Positions 26,595 to 37,900 are shown, counted from the first letter of the stretch. The stretch: DNA of 64,000 nucleotides from Solimonas thermocellulolyticum (GCF_040327995.1 NZ_JBEPIJ010000001.1:310001-374000), one strand, 5' to 3'. Notes: a model not told the origin generated them from the sequence alone. Made by a program: numbers and translations.

Positions 26595-29500
26595 GTGAAG
26601 ACATTCGACGTGTTCGGGCTGTGTCCGGCAGACCTCGCCCACCCGGGTCTGGCCGTCGCGGTCAGCCGCAGCGGCGGCTGCGGCCTGCTCGACCTGACCG
26701 CGGTCCGCGATGCCGGCGCTGCGCGCCGCAACTTCGATCGGCTGCTGCACGCCTCGACCGGCGCGATCGGTCTGCGCATCGACGCGGAACACGCGGCGCT
26801 CGCCGCCGATCTGTTGACCCTCGCCGGCGCGCGCCGCCTGCATCTGATGATCGCCGGCGATGCCGCCGCGCAGCGCGCGCTGCGCACGCGCCTGGGCCCC
26901 GGCCCGCAGCATGTGTGGCTCGCCGAAGTGGGCAAGGCCGACGACGCCGCGCTACTCGAGGCGCATGTCGATGCGCTGGTCGCGCGCGGCATGGAGGCCG
27001 GCGGCTGGGTCGGCGGGGACAGCAGCTTCGTGCTGCTGCAGAAGCTCGCCGGTCGCGTTGCCAAGCCGCTATACGCGGCCGGCGGCATCGGACTGCGCGC
27101 CGCCGCCGCCTGTCGCGCCGCCGGCGCCGCCGGCGTCGTGCTCGACGACGCGCTGCTGCTGCTCGACGAATCGCCGCTGCCGGCGGCGCTGCAGAACGAA
27201 CTGGCGCGCCTCGACGGTGGCGCATGCCGGCCGCTCGGCGAGCTGTTCGATCGCGCCTGCCGCGTCTACGCCAAACCGGCGAACGCGCTGCTCAAGCAGA
27301 GCGAGGCCGAAACGCGCCGCGCCGAAGCCGGCGAGCTCGACGTGAACCTGTGGACGCAGAAGCTTCAGGCGCGCCTGGGCTGGAGCGAGGACGCGCTGCT
27401 GCCGCTGGGTCAGGCGATCGGCCTGTCGGCGATCTATCGCACGCACTTGGGCTCGGCCGGCCGTCTCGTGCAGGCGGTGCGCCGCTGCGCGCAGCAGCAG
27501 CCGATGCGCGCCGCCGCGCAAAACCCGCTCGGCGCCGGTTCGGCGCTGGCAGTCTCGCACGGCACCCGTTATCCGCTGGTGCAGGGGCCGATGACGCGCG
27601 TGTCCGACTCGCCGGCCTTCGCCGCCGAAGTGGCCAAGGCCGGCGCGCTGCCGTTTCTTGCGCTCGCGCTGATGCGCGGCGCGCAGGTGCGCGAGCTGCT
27701 CGAACAGACGCGCGCGCGCCTCGGCGATGCGCCCTGGGGCGTGGGCATGCTCGGCTTCGTGCCCCAAGCACTGTTCGAGGAGCAGTGCGCCGCGATCTGG
27801 GCCTTTGCACCGCCCGAGCGGCCGCGTTACGCGCTGATCGCCGGCGGCCGCCCGGACCAGGCCGCGGCATTCGAGTCGCGCGGCATCCCCACCTACATCC
27901 ACGCGCCGACGCCGGCCTTGCTCAAGCTGTATCTGGAGCAAGGCGTGCGGCGCTTCGTGTTCGAGGGCCGCGAGTGCGGCGGTCACGTCGGCCCGATCGC
28001 GAGCTTCCCGCTGTGGGAGCAGATGATCGAGCTCTTGCTGACCGCGGTACCGGCCGGCGAGGAGAAGAACATCCACGTGCTGTTCGCCGGCGGCGTGCAC
28101 GACGCCCTGTCCGGCGCGATGCTCGCGGCGATGGTCGCACCGCTGGCCGAGCGCGGCATGAAGCTCGGCGCGCTGATGGGAACGGCGTATCTGTTCACGC
28201 GTGAGATCGTGGCGAGCGGCGCCATCGTGCAGACCTTCCAGGACGAGGCGCTGCGCTGCACGCGCACGGTCAATCTCGAATCCGGACCCGGCCACGCCTC
28301 GCGCTGCGTCGACACGCCGTTCGCGCGCACGTTCTTCGATGAGCGCCGCCGCCTGCTGCGCGAGCAGCGCAGCGTCGAGGACATCCGCGACGCCCTCGAA
28401 GACCTCAACCTGGGCCGCCTGCGCATCGCCGCCAAGGGACTGGACCGCGGCGCCGACGGCAAGATCGTCGTCGTGCCCGAGGACCGTCAGCGCAGCGACG
28501 GCATGTACATGATCGGTCAGGTGGCGACGCTGCGCGATCGCGTGCAGACGCTGGCCGAGCTGCACGCGGAGGTCTGCGACGGTGCCGCGCAGCGCCTCGA
28601 GGCCCAGGCCGGCGCGGCGCAGGCGCGCGCGGCCGAGGCCCGGCCGTCCGACGTCGCCATCGTCGGCATCGGCGTGACCCTGCCCGGCGCGAACTCGCCA
28701 GACGACTACTGGGAGCTGATCCTCAAGCAGCGCTCGGTCCTGCGCGAGGCGCCGCGCGAGCGCTGGGATCCGGCGCTGTTCTACGACCCGGACCCCAAGG
28801 CGCGCGACAAGGTCTACTCGAAGTGGGGCGGCTTTCTCGACGAGGTGCCGTTCGATCCGCTCAAGTTCGGCATTCCGCCCAAGTCGATGAAGGCGATCGA
28901 CCCGCTGCAGTTGCTGACGCTCGAAACCGCGGTACGCACCCTCGCCGACGCCGGCTACGCCGATGGCGGCTTCGATCGCGAACGCGCCTCGGTGATTCTC
29001 GGCGCCGGCGGCGGCGCCGGCGATCTGGGCCAGCAGTACGCGATGCGCGCCGAGCTGCCGCGCTTCGTCGAAAACCTTTCGCCCGAAGTCTGGGAGCGTC
29101 TGCCGGAATGGACCGAGGAGTCCTTCGCCGGCACCCTGCTCAACGTCGCCGCCGGTCGCATCGCCAATCGCCTCGACTTCGGCGGCGTGAACTACACCGT
29201 GGATGCCGCCTGCGGGTCATCGCTGGCGGCGATCAGCCTCGCCGTGTACGAACTCGAAACCGGGCGCAGCGACCTGGTGCTGGCCGGCGGCTTCGACACC
29301 ACGCAGTCGGCGTTTGCGTTCATGGCCTTCGCCAAGACCCAGGCGCTCTCGCCGAGCGGCAGGCCGCGCACCTTCGACCAGGCCGCGGACGGCATCGCCA
29401 TCTCCGAGGGCGTGGCCATGGTCGCGCTCAAACGCCTGGCCGATGCCGAGCGCGACGGCGACCGCATCTATGCGGTGATCAAGGCCGCCGCCGGCTCCAG

Positions 29501-32500
29501 CGACGGCAGGGCCCTGGGCCTGACCGCGCCGCGCACCGAAGGCCAGGTGCGCGCACTCGAACGCGCCTATGCCAAGGCCGGCTTCTCGCCGGCGACGCTG
29601 GACCTGATCGAAGCGCACGGTACCGGCACGCCGGTCGGCGATCGCACCGAGGCGCAGACGGTGGCGCGCGCGCTCACCGACGGCGGCGCGGCGCCGAAGA
29701 CCGCGGCGATCGGCTCGGTCAAGACCATTCTCGGCCACACCAAGGCCGCGGCCGGCGCCGCCGGCCTGATCAAGGTCGCGCTGGCGCTATACCACCGCAC
29801 GCTGCCCGGCCACTACGGGGTCGAAAAACCGATCGACGTGCTCGCCGACCCGCAGGCGCCGATCTACCTGCTCAAGCACGCGCGCGCGTGGCTGACGCCG
29901 GGGGCGCACCCACGGCGCGCCGCAGTCTCGGCCTTCGGATTCGGCGGCACCAACTTCCACGCGGTGCTGGAAGAATACGCCGGCGCCGGCGGCAGCGCCG
30001 GCGGCGCGCGCTGGCCCTGCGAACTGTTCCTGTGGCGCGCCACCGACACGGCCCAGCTCCAGCACGAACTGGAACGCGTCCGCGACGCCATTCCCGCCGG
30101 CAGCCCGCTGCAGCCCGGCGTGCTCGCGCTGGCGCTCGCGCGCCAGGCCGATCTCAAGCGCGGCCGGCCGGTCGCACTCGCCATCGTCGCCGCCGATCTC
30201 GATGCGCTCAAGCAAGACATCGCGCGCGTGCTCGCGCATCTGCAGGGCGACGCCAAAGCGCTGCCGCCGCACATCCGCCTGAACCGCGAAACACCGGCCG
30301 ACAGCCCCGCCGTCGGTTTTCTGTTCCCGGGCCAGGGCGCGCAGTACGTCGACATGTGCCGCGAGACCGCGCTGCACGTCGACGAACTGCGCAGCGCCGT
30401 CGAACTCGCCGAGGCGAGTCTGCGCGAGGTGCTGCCCGAGCGCCTGAGCGCGCGCATCTGGCCGCCGGCCGCCTTCGATGCCGAGACCGAGAATCAGCAG
30501 AACGCCGCGATCACCGATACCCGCTACGCGCAACCGGCGATCGGTGCGCTGTCGCTGGGCTATCTCGGCCTCGCGCAGCGCCTGGGGCTGTCGGCGGTCG
30601 CCACCGGCGGCCACAGCTACGGCGAGTACAGCGCGCTGATGGCCTCGGGCGCGATCGACCCGATCGACTTCCTGCGCCTGTCGGCGATCCGCGGTGCGGC
30701 CATGGCCGAGGCCGCGCGGCAGACCGAAGCCGGCGGCATGGCCGCGGTGCAGGCGCCGCGCGCAAAGATCGAGGCGCTGATTGCGAATCTCGACGGCGTG
30801 GTCATCGCCAATCACAACGCCCCCGAACAGAGCGTGATCTCCGGGCCCAAGGCCCAGATCGAGCGGGCCGTGACGCGACTCGGCGAGGCCGGTGTGCGCA
30901 CGGTGCCGTTGCCGGTGTCGGGCGCCTTCCACACGGCGCTGATGGCACCGGCGCAGCCGCCGCTGTCGCGGGCGATTCACGCGACGCGCTTTTGCGCGCC
31001 CGCGCTCGCGGTGTTCGCCAACCGCGACGGCCAGCCGTACCCGCGCGAGCCGCAGGCGGTGCAACAGCAGCTCGATGCGCATCTGCTGCAGCCGGTGGAG
31101 TTCGTCGCCCAGATCGAGGCGATGTACGCGGCCGGCGTGCGCGTGTTCCTCGAACTCGGACCGCGCGGCATCTGCGCCGCGCTGGTGCGCCAGATTCTCG
31201 CCGGCCGCGACGACGCGCGCGCAGTATCGCTCGATAGCGGCATGCAGGGCATGAAGAGTCTGCAATTGGGCCTTGCCGAGCTGTTCGTCGCCGGCGTGCG
31301 CTTCGACGCCGCCGCGCTGCACGCCGGCCGCGGCCTGCCGCTGATCGAACCGGCGGCGCTGGCGCAGCACGCCGCGCAACCGACCTACGCCAGACACATC
31401 TGGTGGCTGTCCGGCGGCTGCGCGCGCGGCCCGGACGAAAGCGAGCGCCGCACCGGCAAGCTGCCGGCGCTGACCAAGGCTGCGCGCGACGCGGCGCGGG
31501 CGAAACTCGAAACTCAAATCCCGCCGCCAGCGGCACCGGCGGCGGCGCCGAGCCCCACCGCCGGCACGTCGAACGGGCTGTCGAACGAAGCCCTGCTCGC
31601 CTACCAGCAGACCATGCGCCAGTTCCTCGCACTGCAGGAGCGCGTGCTGCAGCAGTTCCTCGGTGGTGCCGCGCCAGTGCCCGCCGCAAACCCGGTCATG
31701 CCGACGCTGCCCGCCGCGCCGGCGCAGCCGCCAGGCGCCGCTGTGCCGGCGCCATCCGAACACCAGCGCGTCGAGCCGCAGCAGCACGGTGGACCGACAC
31801 GACCGGCGCAGGCCACGTCTCACGTCTCACCGCTCACGTCTCACGACTCACGTCTCAGCTCTTCCGATGCCGTGGACTTCAAGTCCACGCTGCTGACCCT
31901 GGTGGCCGAGCGCACCGGCTATCCGACCGAGATGCTCGATCTCGACGCCGATCTGGAAGCGGACCTCGGCATCGACTCGATCAAGCGCGTCGAAATCATC
32001 GGCGCCTTGCAGAAGGCGCTGCCGGAAGCCATCGCCGCCGGCATCAAGTCGCACATGGCGCGCTACACCAAGGCGCGCACGCTCAAGGCCGTGCTGGCCG
32101 AACTGGCGACGCTCGAAGCTGCCGCAGCGCCTGCGCAAGCGGACGCCACGTCTCACGTCTCACAACTCACCTCTCACGGCAGCGTCGACTTCAAATCCAC
32201 GCTGCTGACCCTGGTCGCCGAGCGCACCGGCTATCCCACCGAGATGCTCGATCTCGACGCCGATCTGGAAGCGGACCTCGGCATCGACTCGATCAAGCGC
32301 GTCGAAATCATCGGCGCCTTGCAGAAGGCGCTGCCGGAAGCCATCGCCGCCGGCATCAAGTCGCACATGGCGCGCTACACTAAGGCGCGCACGCTCAAGG
32401 CCGTGCTGGCCGAACTGGCGACGCTCGAAGCTGCCGCAGCGCCGGCTCCGGCACAGACCACGTCTCACGACTCACGCCTCACGTCTCACGACTCACTCTC

Positions 32501-34973
32501 CGTCTCTGGCGACCGCGGCGACGCTGTCCCCCTGCCCCGCTACGTGGTCAAGTCGCGCGCCGCCCCGCTGGCGGGAAACCCCGTGGACCTCAGCGGCCTC
32601 GCCCTGCTGCTCGGCGCCGACGATGCGATCCGCGACGGCCTCGCCCGCACGCTGCGCGCACGCGGCCTAACGCCGGTCGGCATCGATGCCACGGATGCGG
32701 ATGCCCTGCGCAACGCGATCGACGCCGCGCGCGCGCGGCACGGCCCGGTGCGTGCGCTGCTACACCTGCACGGCCTCGGCGCCGCAGCGGCCGACGACAT
32801 CGACGCCTGGCGCGCGCTCTATCGCCGCGACCTGTTGAGCCTGTTCCACGCGCTGCAGCACTGCCATGACGAGCTGGCGGGCGCGCGCGTGCTCGCCGCC
32901 AGCCGCCTCGGCGGCACCTTCGGTCGCGATGCGATCGGCGACGGCGGCCCGCTCGCCGGCGGTGCCTGCGGTCTGCTCAACTGCCTGCGCATCGAACAGC
33001 CGGACTGCCGCGCGCGCGCGGTCGACTTCGACGGTCATACCGACGACGAGGTCGTCGAGCTGCTCGCCGCCGAGCTGTTCGCCGACGACGCCGAGACCGA
33101 GGCCGGCTACATCGGCCGCGAACGCTACGGCGCGGCGACGTTGGCGCAGCCTCTGACGGCCACGCCGTTCGCGGCCGGTCTCAGCCCCCGATCCGATTGG
33201 GTGGTGTTGGCCAGCGGCGGCGCGCGCGGCATCACCGCGCAGATCATCGCGACGATGGCGCGGCCGGGCATGCACCTGGTGCTGCTCGGCCGTACGCCCG
33301 AGCCCGCGGCGGAAGCCGAGTCCACGGCCCGTCATGCCGATGCCGACGCCTTGCGCAAGGCACTGCTGGCCGAGCGCCTCGCGCGCGGCGAGCGTCCGCG
33401 CCCGGTCGAGATCGAGGCCGATGTCAGCCGCATCCTCGTCGAGCGCGAGCTGCGCGCGAACCTCGCGCGCCTGCGCGCGACCGGCGCCACGGTCGACTAT
33501 CGCGCCGTCGACGCACGCGACGCCGATGCCTTCGGCGCGCTGATCGACGAGCTGTACGCGCGGCACGGCCGCATCGACGCCGTGCTGCACGCCGCCGGCG
33601 TGATCGAGGACAAGCTGATCAAGGACAAGCGCGCCGATTCCTTCGAGCGCGTGCTCGCCACCAAGCTCGATCCGGCCTTCGTGCTCGCGCGCAGGCTGCG
33701 GCCCGAATCGCTCAAGCTGATTGCCTTCTTCACCTCGGTCGCCGGCCGCTACGGCAATCGCGGCCAGGCCGACTATGCCGCCGCCAACGAGGCATTGAAC
33801 CGCCTCGCCTGGGAGCTGCAACGCCGCTGGACCCAGACCCGCGTGATCGCGGTGAACTGGGGCCCCTGGGAGGCCGGCATGGCCAACGCCGCGATCCAGG
33901 CACAGTTGCGCGAACGCGGCATGGAGCCGATCGGCATCGCCGCCGGCTGCCGCTTCTTCCTCGACGAGCTGGCGAGCGGGCCGCGCCACGAGGTCGAGCT
34001 CGTCGCCGGCCGCGGACCGTGGGGGCAGATGCAGCCACCCGCCGCCACCGCGCAGACGGCGGCGCCGCGCCACGCCTTCGTGCGCAAGCCGGCGCGCATC
34101 GGCGTCGGCGGCGCGGTTGCGCTCGACCTGCACCTGACCCTCGCCGAGGACCCCTGGCTACGCGATCACCTGATCGACGGCCAGCCGGTGGTGCCGCTCG
34201 GCGTCGCGCTGGAAACGATGGCGCAGTTCGTCGCGCAGAACTGGCCCGGCTGGTGCGTGGCCGAGGTGCAGGACCTGCAGATGCGCGCGCCGCTGCACAT
34301 CGACCCCGAGCATGGCAGCGACATCGTGCTGCGCGCGAAGGCGGCCACGCACGCGCAGGCCGACGGCCAGGTCATCACCGTGCAGCTCGGCGGCGCGCGC
34401 CGTGGCGAGGATCCTTACTTTCGCGCCAACGTGGTGCTGCGGCAGACGCCGCCCGCCGCCGCAGCGCCGCAGCTCGCGGCGCTCGCCGAACGCGATCCGA
34501 TGGACGCCGCCGACGCCTATGCGCGCGTGCTGTGCCGCGGCGAGCGTCTGCGCGTGATCGAACGTATCGACGCGCTCGCCGCCAACGGCGCTGCCGGTCG
34601 TGTGCGCGCCAGCAACGCCGCGCGCTTCGTCACCGCCTGCGATGCGCCGTGGCTGTTCGATCCGGCGCTGCTCGACGCACTGACCCAGCTCGCCTTCGTC
34701 TGGGCCCACCGCCAGCGCGGCCACGGCGTGCTGCCGCTGCGCGTGGGTCGCGTGCGTCGCTATGGCGATGCGCCCACGGGCCGCGTCGCGCTGGTGCAGC
34801 ACTTGGTCGCGCTGTCGGACGAGCGGCTGCGCGTCGACGCCGAGTTCACCGACGCCCAGGGCGTACTGCGCTACGCGGTCGACGACTTCGTGCACACGAT
34901 GAACGCCGCGCTCAGCCGGCTCGCACCCAGCTCGCCCGACTACGTGCGGCCGGGTCTCGGCCAGCGCGGCTGA
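26595..34973 (+). CDS. iterative PUFA-synthase-like megasynthase 1: NMO-NMO-KS-AT-ACP-ACP-KR-DH
   Basis: 2792 residues from the GTG at 26595 (GGGAG eight bases upstream). Residues 1-235 are a shortened nitronate-monooxygenase-like half barrel (AAGGIGLRAAAACRAAG). Residues 319-615 are a full FMN-type NMO/PfaD-like enoyl reductase (QGPMTRVSD, ECGGHVGP). KS spans 685-1127 with Cys873, His1008 and His1048. AT spans 1240-1525 with Ser1341 in GHSYGEY and SGAFHT, a malonyl type. Two ACPs at about 1760-1850 and 1864-1953 carry Ser1795 and Ser1899 in LGIDSIKRVEI, the PUFA-synthase form. KR at about 2200-2460 has a GGARGIT loop and Tyr2394, and a hot-dog dehydratase at about 2505-2780 has His2525. The set allows full or partial reduction in iterative cycles. 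It resembles Pfa-type and heterocyst-glycolipid-type secondary lipid synthases; the product is unknown. Confidence 0.88.
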   Translation: MKTFDVFGLCPADLAHPGLAVAVSRSGGCGLLDLTAVRDAGAARRNFDRLLHASTGAIGLRIDAEHAALAADLLTLAGARRLHLMIAGDAAAQRALRTRLGPGPQHVWLAEVGKADDAALLEAHVDALVARGMEAGGWVGGDSSFVLLQKLAGRVAKPLYAAGGIGLRAAAACRAAGAAGVVLDDALLLLDESPLPAALQNELARLDGGACRPLGELFDRACRVYAKPANALLKQSEAETRRAEAGELDVNLWTQKLQARLGWSEDALLPLGQAIGLSAIYRTHLGSAGRLVQAVRRCAQQQPMRAAAQNPLGAGSALAVSHGTRYPLVQGPMTRVSDSPAFAAEVAKAGALPFLALALMRGAQVRELLEQTRARLGDAPWGVGMLGFVPQALFEEQCAAIWAFAPPERPRYALIAGGRPDQAAAFESRGIPTYIHAPTPALLKLYLEQGVRRFVFEGRECGGHVGPIASFPLWEQMIELLLTAVPAGEEKNIHVLFAGGVHDALSGAMLAAMVAPLAERGMKLGALMGTAYLFTREIVASGAIVQTFQDEALRCTRTVNLESGPGHASRCVDTPFARTFFDERRRLLREQRSVEDIRDALEDLNLGRLRIAAKGLDRGADGKIVVVPEDRQRSDGMYMIGQVATLRDRVQTLAELHAEVCDGAAQRLEAQAGAAQARAAEARPSDVAIVGIGVTLPGANSPDDYWELILKQRSVLREAPRERWDPALFYDPDPKARDKVYSKWGGFLDEVPFDPLKFGIPPKSMKAIDPLQLLTLETAVRTLADAGYADGGFDRERASVILGAGGGAGDLGQQYAMRAELPRFVENLSPEVWERLPEWTEESFAGTLLNVAAGRIANRLDFGGVNYTVDAACGSSLAAISLAVYELETGRSDLVLAGGFDTTQSAFAFMAFAKTQALSPSGRPRTFDQAADGIAISEGVAMVALKRLADAERDGDRIYAVIKAAAGSSDGRALGLTAPRTEGQVRALERAYAKAGFSPATLDLIEAHGTGTPVGDRTEAQTVARALTDGGAAPKTAAIGSVKTILGHTKAAAGAAGLIKVALALYHRTLPGHYGVEKPIDVLADPQAPIYLLKHARAWLTPGAHPRRAAVSAFGFGGTNFHAVLEEYAGAGGSAGGARWPCELFLWRATDTAQLQHELERVRDAIPAGSPLQPGVLALALARQADLKRGRPVALAIVAADLDALKQDIARVLAHLQGDAKALPPHIRLNRETPADSPAVGFLFPGQGAQYVDMCRETALHVDELRSAVELAEASLREVLPERLSARIWPPAAFDAETENQQNAAITDTRYAQPAIGALSLGYLGLAQRLGLSAVATGGHSYGEYSALMASGAIDPIDFLRLSAIRGAAMAEAARQTEAGGMAAVQAPRAKIEALIANLDGVVIANHNAPEQSVISGPKAQIERAVTRLGEAGVRTVPLPVSGAFHTALMAPAQPPLSRAIHATRFCAPALAVFANRDGQPYPREPQAVQQQLDAHLLQPVEFVAQIEAMYAAGVRVFLELGPRGICAALVRQILAGRDDARAVSLDSGMQGMKSLQLGLAELFVAGVRFDAAALHAGRGLPLIEPAALAQHAAQPTYARHIWWLSGGCARGPDESERRTGKLPALTKAARDAARAKLETQIPPPAAPAAAPSPTAGTSNGLSNEALLAYQQTMRQFLALQERVLQQFLGGAAPVPAANPVMPTLPAAPAQPPGAAVPAPSEHQRVEPQQHGGPTRPAQATSHVSPLTSHDSRLSSSDAVDFKSTLLTLVAERTGYPTEMLDLDADLEADLGIDSIKRVEIIGALQKALPEAIAAGIKSHMARYTKARTLKAVLAELATLEAAAAPAQADATSHVSQLTSHGSVDFKSTLLTLVAERTGYPTEMLDLDADLEADLGIDSIKRVEIIGALQKALPEAIAAGIKSHMARYTKARTLKAVLAELATLEAAAAPAPAQTTSHDSRLTSHDSLSVSGDRGDAVPLPRYVVKSRAAPLAGNPVDLSGLALLLGADDAIRDGLARTLRARGLTPVGIDATDADALRNAIDAARARHGPVRALLHLHGLGAAAADDIDAWRALYRRDLLSLFHALQHCHDELAGARVLAASRLGGTFGRDAIGDGGPLAGGACGLLNCLRIEQPDCRARAVDFDGHTDDEVVELLAAELFADDAETEAGYIGRERYGAATLAQPLTATPFAAGLSPRSDWVVLASGGARGITAQIIATMARPGMHLVLLGRTPEPAAEAESTARHADADALRKALLAERLARGERPRPVEIEADVSRILVERELRANLARLRATGATVDYRAVDARDADAFGALIDELYARHGRIDAVLHAAGVIEDKLIKDKRADSFERVLATKLDPAFVLARRLRPESLKLIAFFTSVAGRYGNRGQADYAAANEALNRLAWELQRRWTQTRVIAVNWGPWEAGMANAAIQAQLRERGMEPIGIAAGCRFFLDELASGPRHEVELVAGRGPWGQMQPPAATAQTAAPRHAFVRKPARIGVGGAVALDLHLTLAEDPWLRDHLIDGQPVVPLGVALETMAQFVAQNWPGWCVAEVQDLQMRAPLHIDPEHGSDIVLRAKAATHAQADGQVITVQLGGARRGEDPYFRANVVLRQTPPAAAAPQLAALAERDPMDAADAYARVLCRGERLRVIERIDALAANGAAGRVRASNAARFVTACDAPWLFDPALLDALTQLAFVWAHRQRGHGVLPLRVGRVRRYGDAPTGRVALVQHLVALSDERLRVDAEFTDAQGVLRYAVDDFVHTMNAALSRLAPSSPDYVRPGLGQRG
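31814..31858 (+). repeat. CTCACGT simple-sequence linker before ACP1
   Basis: Imperfect copies of the heptamer-to-decamer CTCACGTCTC encode Thr-Ser-His-rich linker text (TSHVSPLTSHDSRL) just before the first ACP. Related tracts occur at 32147-32180 between the ACPs and at 32459-32500 after the second. Confidence 0.75.
31872..32452 (+). repeat. tandem ACP duplication, 312-base period
   Basis: Units start at 31872 and 32184. About 265 bases of each unit agree except for roughly five substitutions, mostly silent, so the duplication is recent or kept alike by gene conversion. Each unit carries one phosphopantetheine serine. Confidence 0.9.
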
Positions 34974-34976
34974 CCC

Positions 34977-37900
34977 GTGGCGCGGCCGCTCGACATCGCC
35001 ATCATCGGTCTCGCCGGGGTCTACCCCGGCGCCAAGGACGCGCGTGCGTTCTGGCAGAACATCTGCGCCAAGGTCGACGCGATCAGCGAGGCACCGGCCG
35101 ACTGGGTCGGCCCGTACTTCGAGCCGGGCACGAATGCCGACGACCGCATCTACACCACGCGCGGCGGCTTCCTGCACGAACTCGCCCACGTCGATCCGCT
35201 CGAAGTTGGGCTGATGCCGAGCGTCGCCGCCGGCGCCGATCCGGATCACCTGCTCGCGCTCAAGCTCGCGCGCGATGCGCTCGCCGACGCCGGTTACGCC
35301 CAGGGCAAGGGCATCGACGGTTCGCGCGCCGGCGTCGTCATCGCGCGCGGCACCTACGGCAACCGCGGGCTGGCCAGCATGCTCGCGCGCGGCTTCTTCA
35401 TGGATCAAATGATGGACGTGATCCGGCAGTTGCGGCCGGACTTCACCGAGGCCGAGATCCGCGCGCTGCAGACCGATCTGAAGAAGCAGTTGCCGCCCTA
35501 CGGCGGTGACTTCGTCGGTGTGCTCACGCCCAACGTCATCGCCGGCCTGATCGCCAACCGCCTCGATTTCATGGGGCCGAGCTACATCGTCGATGCCGCC
35601 TGTGCCTCGGCGCTGATCGCGCTCGATCAGGCGGTGCAGGAACTCACCAGCGGCCGCTGCGACCTGATGCTGTGCGGCGGCACCCAGGCGCAGACGCCGC
35701 CGCAGCTCTTCATCCAGTTCTGCCAGATCCAGGCCTTGTCGCGCGATCGCCTGCGCCCGTTCCAGAAAGGCGCGGACGGCACCCTGCTCGGCGAGGGCAG
35801 CGGCATGCTGGTGCTCAAGCGCCTCGCCGATGCCGAGGCCGCCGGCGATCGCATCTACGCGGTGATCAAGGGCATCGGCACGGCCTCCGACGGCAAGGCC
35901 AAGGGCCTGCTCGCGCCGCGTCTGGAAGGCGAGGTGCTGGCGCTGCGCCGCGCTTACGAAAGCTCCGGCATCGACCCGCTGACCGTCGATCTGATCGAGG
36001 CGCACGGCACCGGCACCGTCGTCGGCGACAAGACCGAGATCGAAGCGCTGACCGAGGTGTTCGGCGCGCGCGGCAGAGGTCCTAAGATCGCGATCTCGGC
36101 GGTCAAGTCGATGATCGGCCACTGCCTGCCGGCAACCGGCACCGCGTCGCTGATCAAGACCGCGCTGGCGCTGCACCACAAGGTGCTGCCGCCGATGCTC
36201 TGCGACGAGCCTGACCCGGCGCTAAATCTGGAACGCACGCCGCTGTACATCAACAACCAGACGCGGCCGTGGGTACACGGTGGCGAGACCCCGCGGCGCG
36301 CCGGCGTCAATGCCTTCGGCTTCGGCGGCATCAACGCGCACGTCGTGCTCGAAGAGTACGTGCCGGCACTGGCGAAGACGCAGGTCGGCGTACTCAACAC
36401 GCCGGAATCCGGCGAAGTGTTCCTGCTCGCCGCGGACAGCCGCGACCGCCTCGTCGAACTCGCGCAGGCTGCGCTGGCGCAGCTCGATGCTGCCTTGCCG
36501 TTGACGCCGGCCGAAGTCGCGCGCGCCGCGAGCGCGCACACGCGCGGCGCGCACCGGCTCGCCATCGTCTGCGACGGTGCCGCCGATCTGCGCAAGAAGC
36601 TCGGCAGCGCGCTCGACAAGCTCGCCAGCGCGGACGCGGCGCCGTTCAAGACCCGCAACGGCGTGTACTACGGTCATGGGCAGGCACCCGGCAAGCTGTG
36701 CCTGCTGTTCCCGGGCGAGGGTTCGCAATACCCCGACATGCTGCGCGAGCTCGCGCTGCGCTTTCCGCAGGTGCGCGCGGGCTTCGACTTCATCGAGGAC
36801 GCCGCGCGCCGCCGCGGCAGCCGCTCGCGCGCGGCGCTGGTGTATCCCGCGCCGACCGGCTACGACGCCGCGCAGCGCGCCGAACTCGAAGCCGCGCTGC
36901 AGACGATGGATGTCGGCGCCGAAAGCGTGTTCGCGGCGAGCCTCGCACTGCAGCGGCTCTACGACGACCTCGCCCTGCACTTCGACGCGATGCTCGGTCA
37001 CTCCACCGGCGAGAACACCGCGCTGACCGCCTCGGGCGTGCGCCGCTACGCCTCGACCGACGAGCTCGCCGAGGCGGTGCAGGCGGTCCATGGTCTGTAC
37101 CGGCGCCTCGACGCCGAAGGACGCATCGTCCACGGCACGCTGCTGTCCGTGGGCGGACTCGACGAGGCGATGCGCGCCGAGCTGCTCGCCGGCGATCACG
37201 GCCTGCAACTGGCGATGGACAACTGCCCGAACCAGCTCGTGCTGTTCGGTACGCCCGAGGCGGCCGAGCGGCTGCGTGAGCAGCTCTCGGCACAGGGCGC
37301 GATCTGCCAGGCGCTGGCCTTCGGTCGCGCTTACCACACGCCGCTGTTCAAACCGATGGCCGACGCCTTCCGCGACTACTTCCGCGCGCTCGACTTCGGT
37401 CCCGGCCGCGTGCCGCTGTACAGCGCGCGCAGTTGCGCGCCGTTTCCGGACGACGCCGCGGCCATCCGCGAACTGGCCGCGCAGCAGTGGGAAAACCCGG
37501 TGCGCTTCACCGAGACGCTGCGGCGACTCTACGACGACGGCTACCGCGTGTTTCTCGAAGTCGGTCCCGGCGGCACTCTCACCTCGTTCGTCGCCGACAC
37601 GCTGCGCGACAAGTCCGACGTGATCGCCATCGCCAGCGACAACCGCCGCCGCGGCAGCCTGACGCAGTTCCACACCGCACTGGCGACGCTGTTCGCCGCC
37701 GGCATCGTCTTCGATCCGCGCAAGCTGTACGCGCATCGCGATGTCGCCGAGTTCGATCTGCTCGCGCCGCCGCGTGTGCCGAAGACGGGTGCGCCCAAGC
37801 AAGCCCTGCGCATGCCGCAGGTGGTGTTGCCGGCGCAGTGGAAGCGGCCGTTGCCGGCGACCTCCCCTCTCCCGCAAGCGGGAACGGCGAACGAGGATGC

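Noticed and set aside
31814..32500. CRISPR-like spacing of CTCACGT tracts
   Set aside because: Only three irregular tracts, all in frame as protein linkers, with ACP-coding sequence between them.
34977..36370. Second KS as a chain-length factor (KS-beta)
   Set aside because: The active-site Cys209 and both histidines are present, so it is a true ketosynthase.
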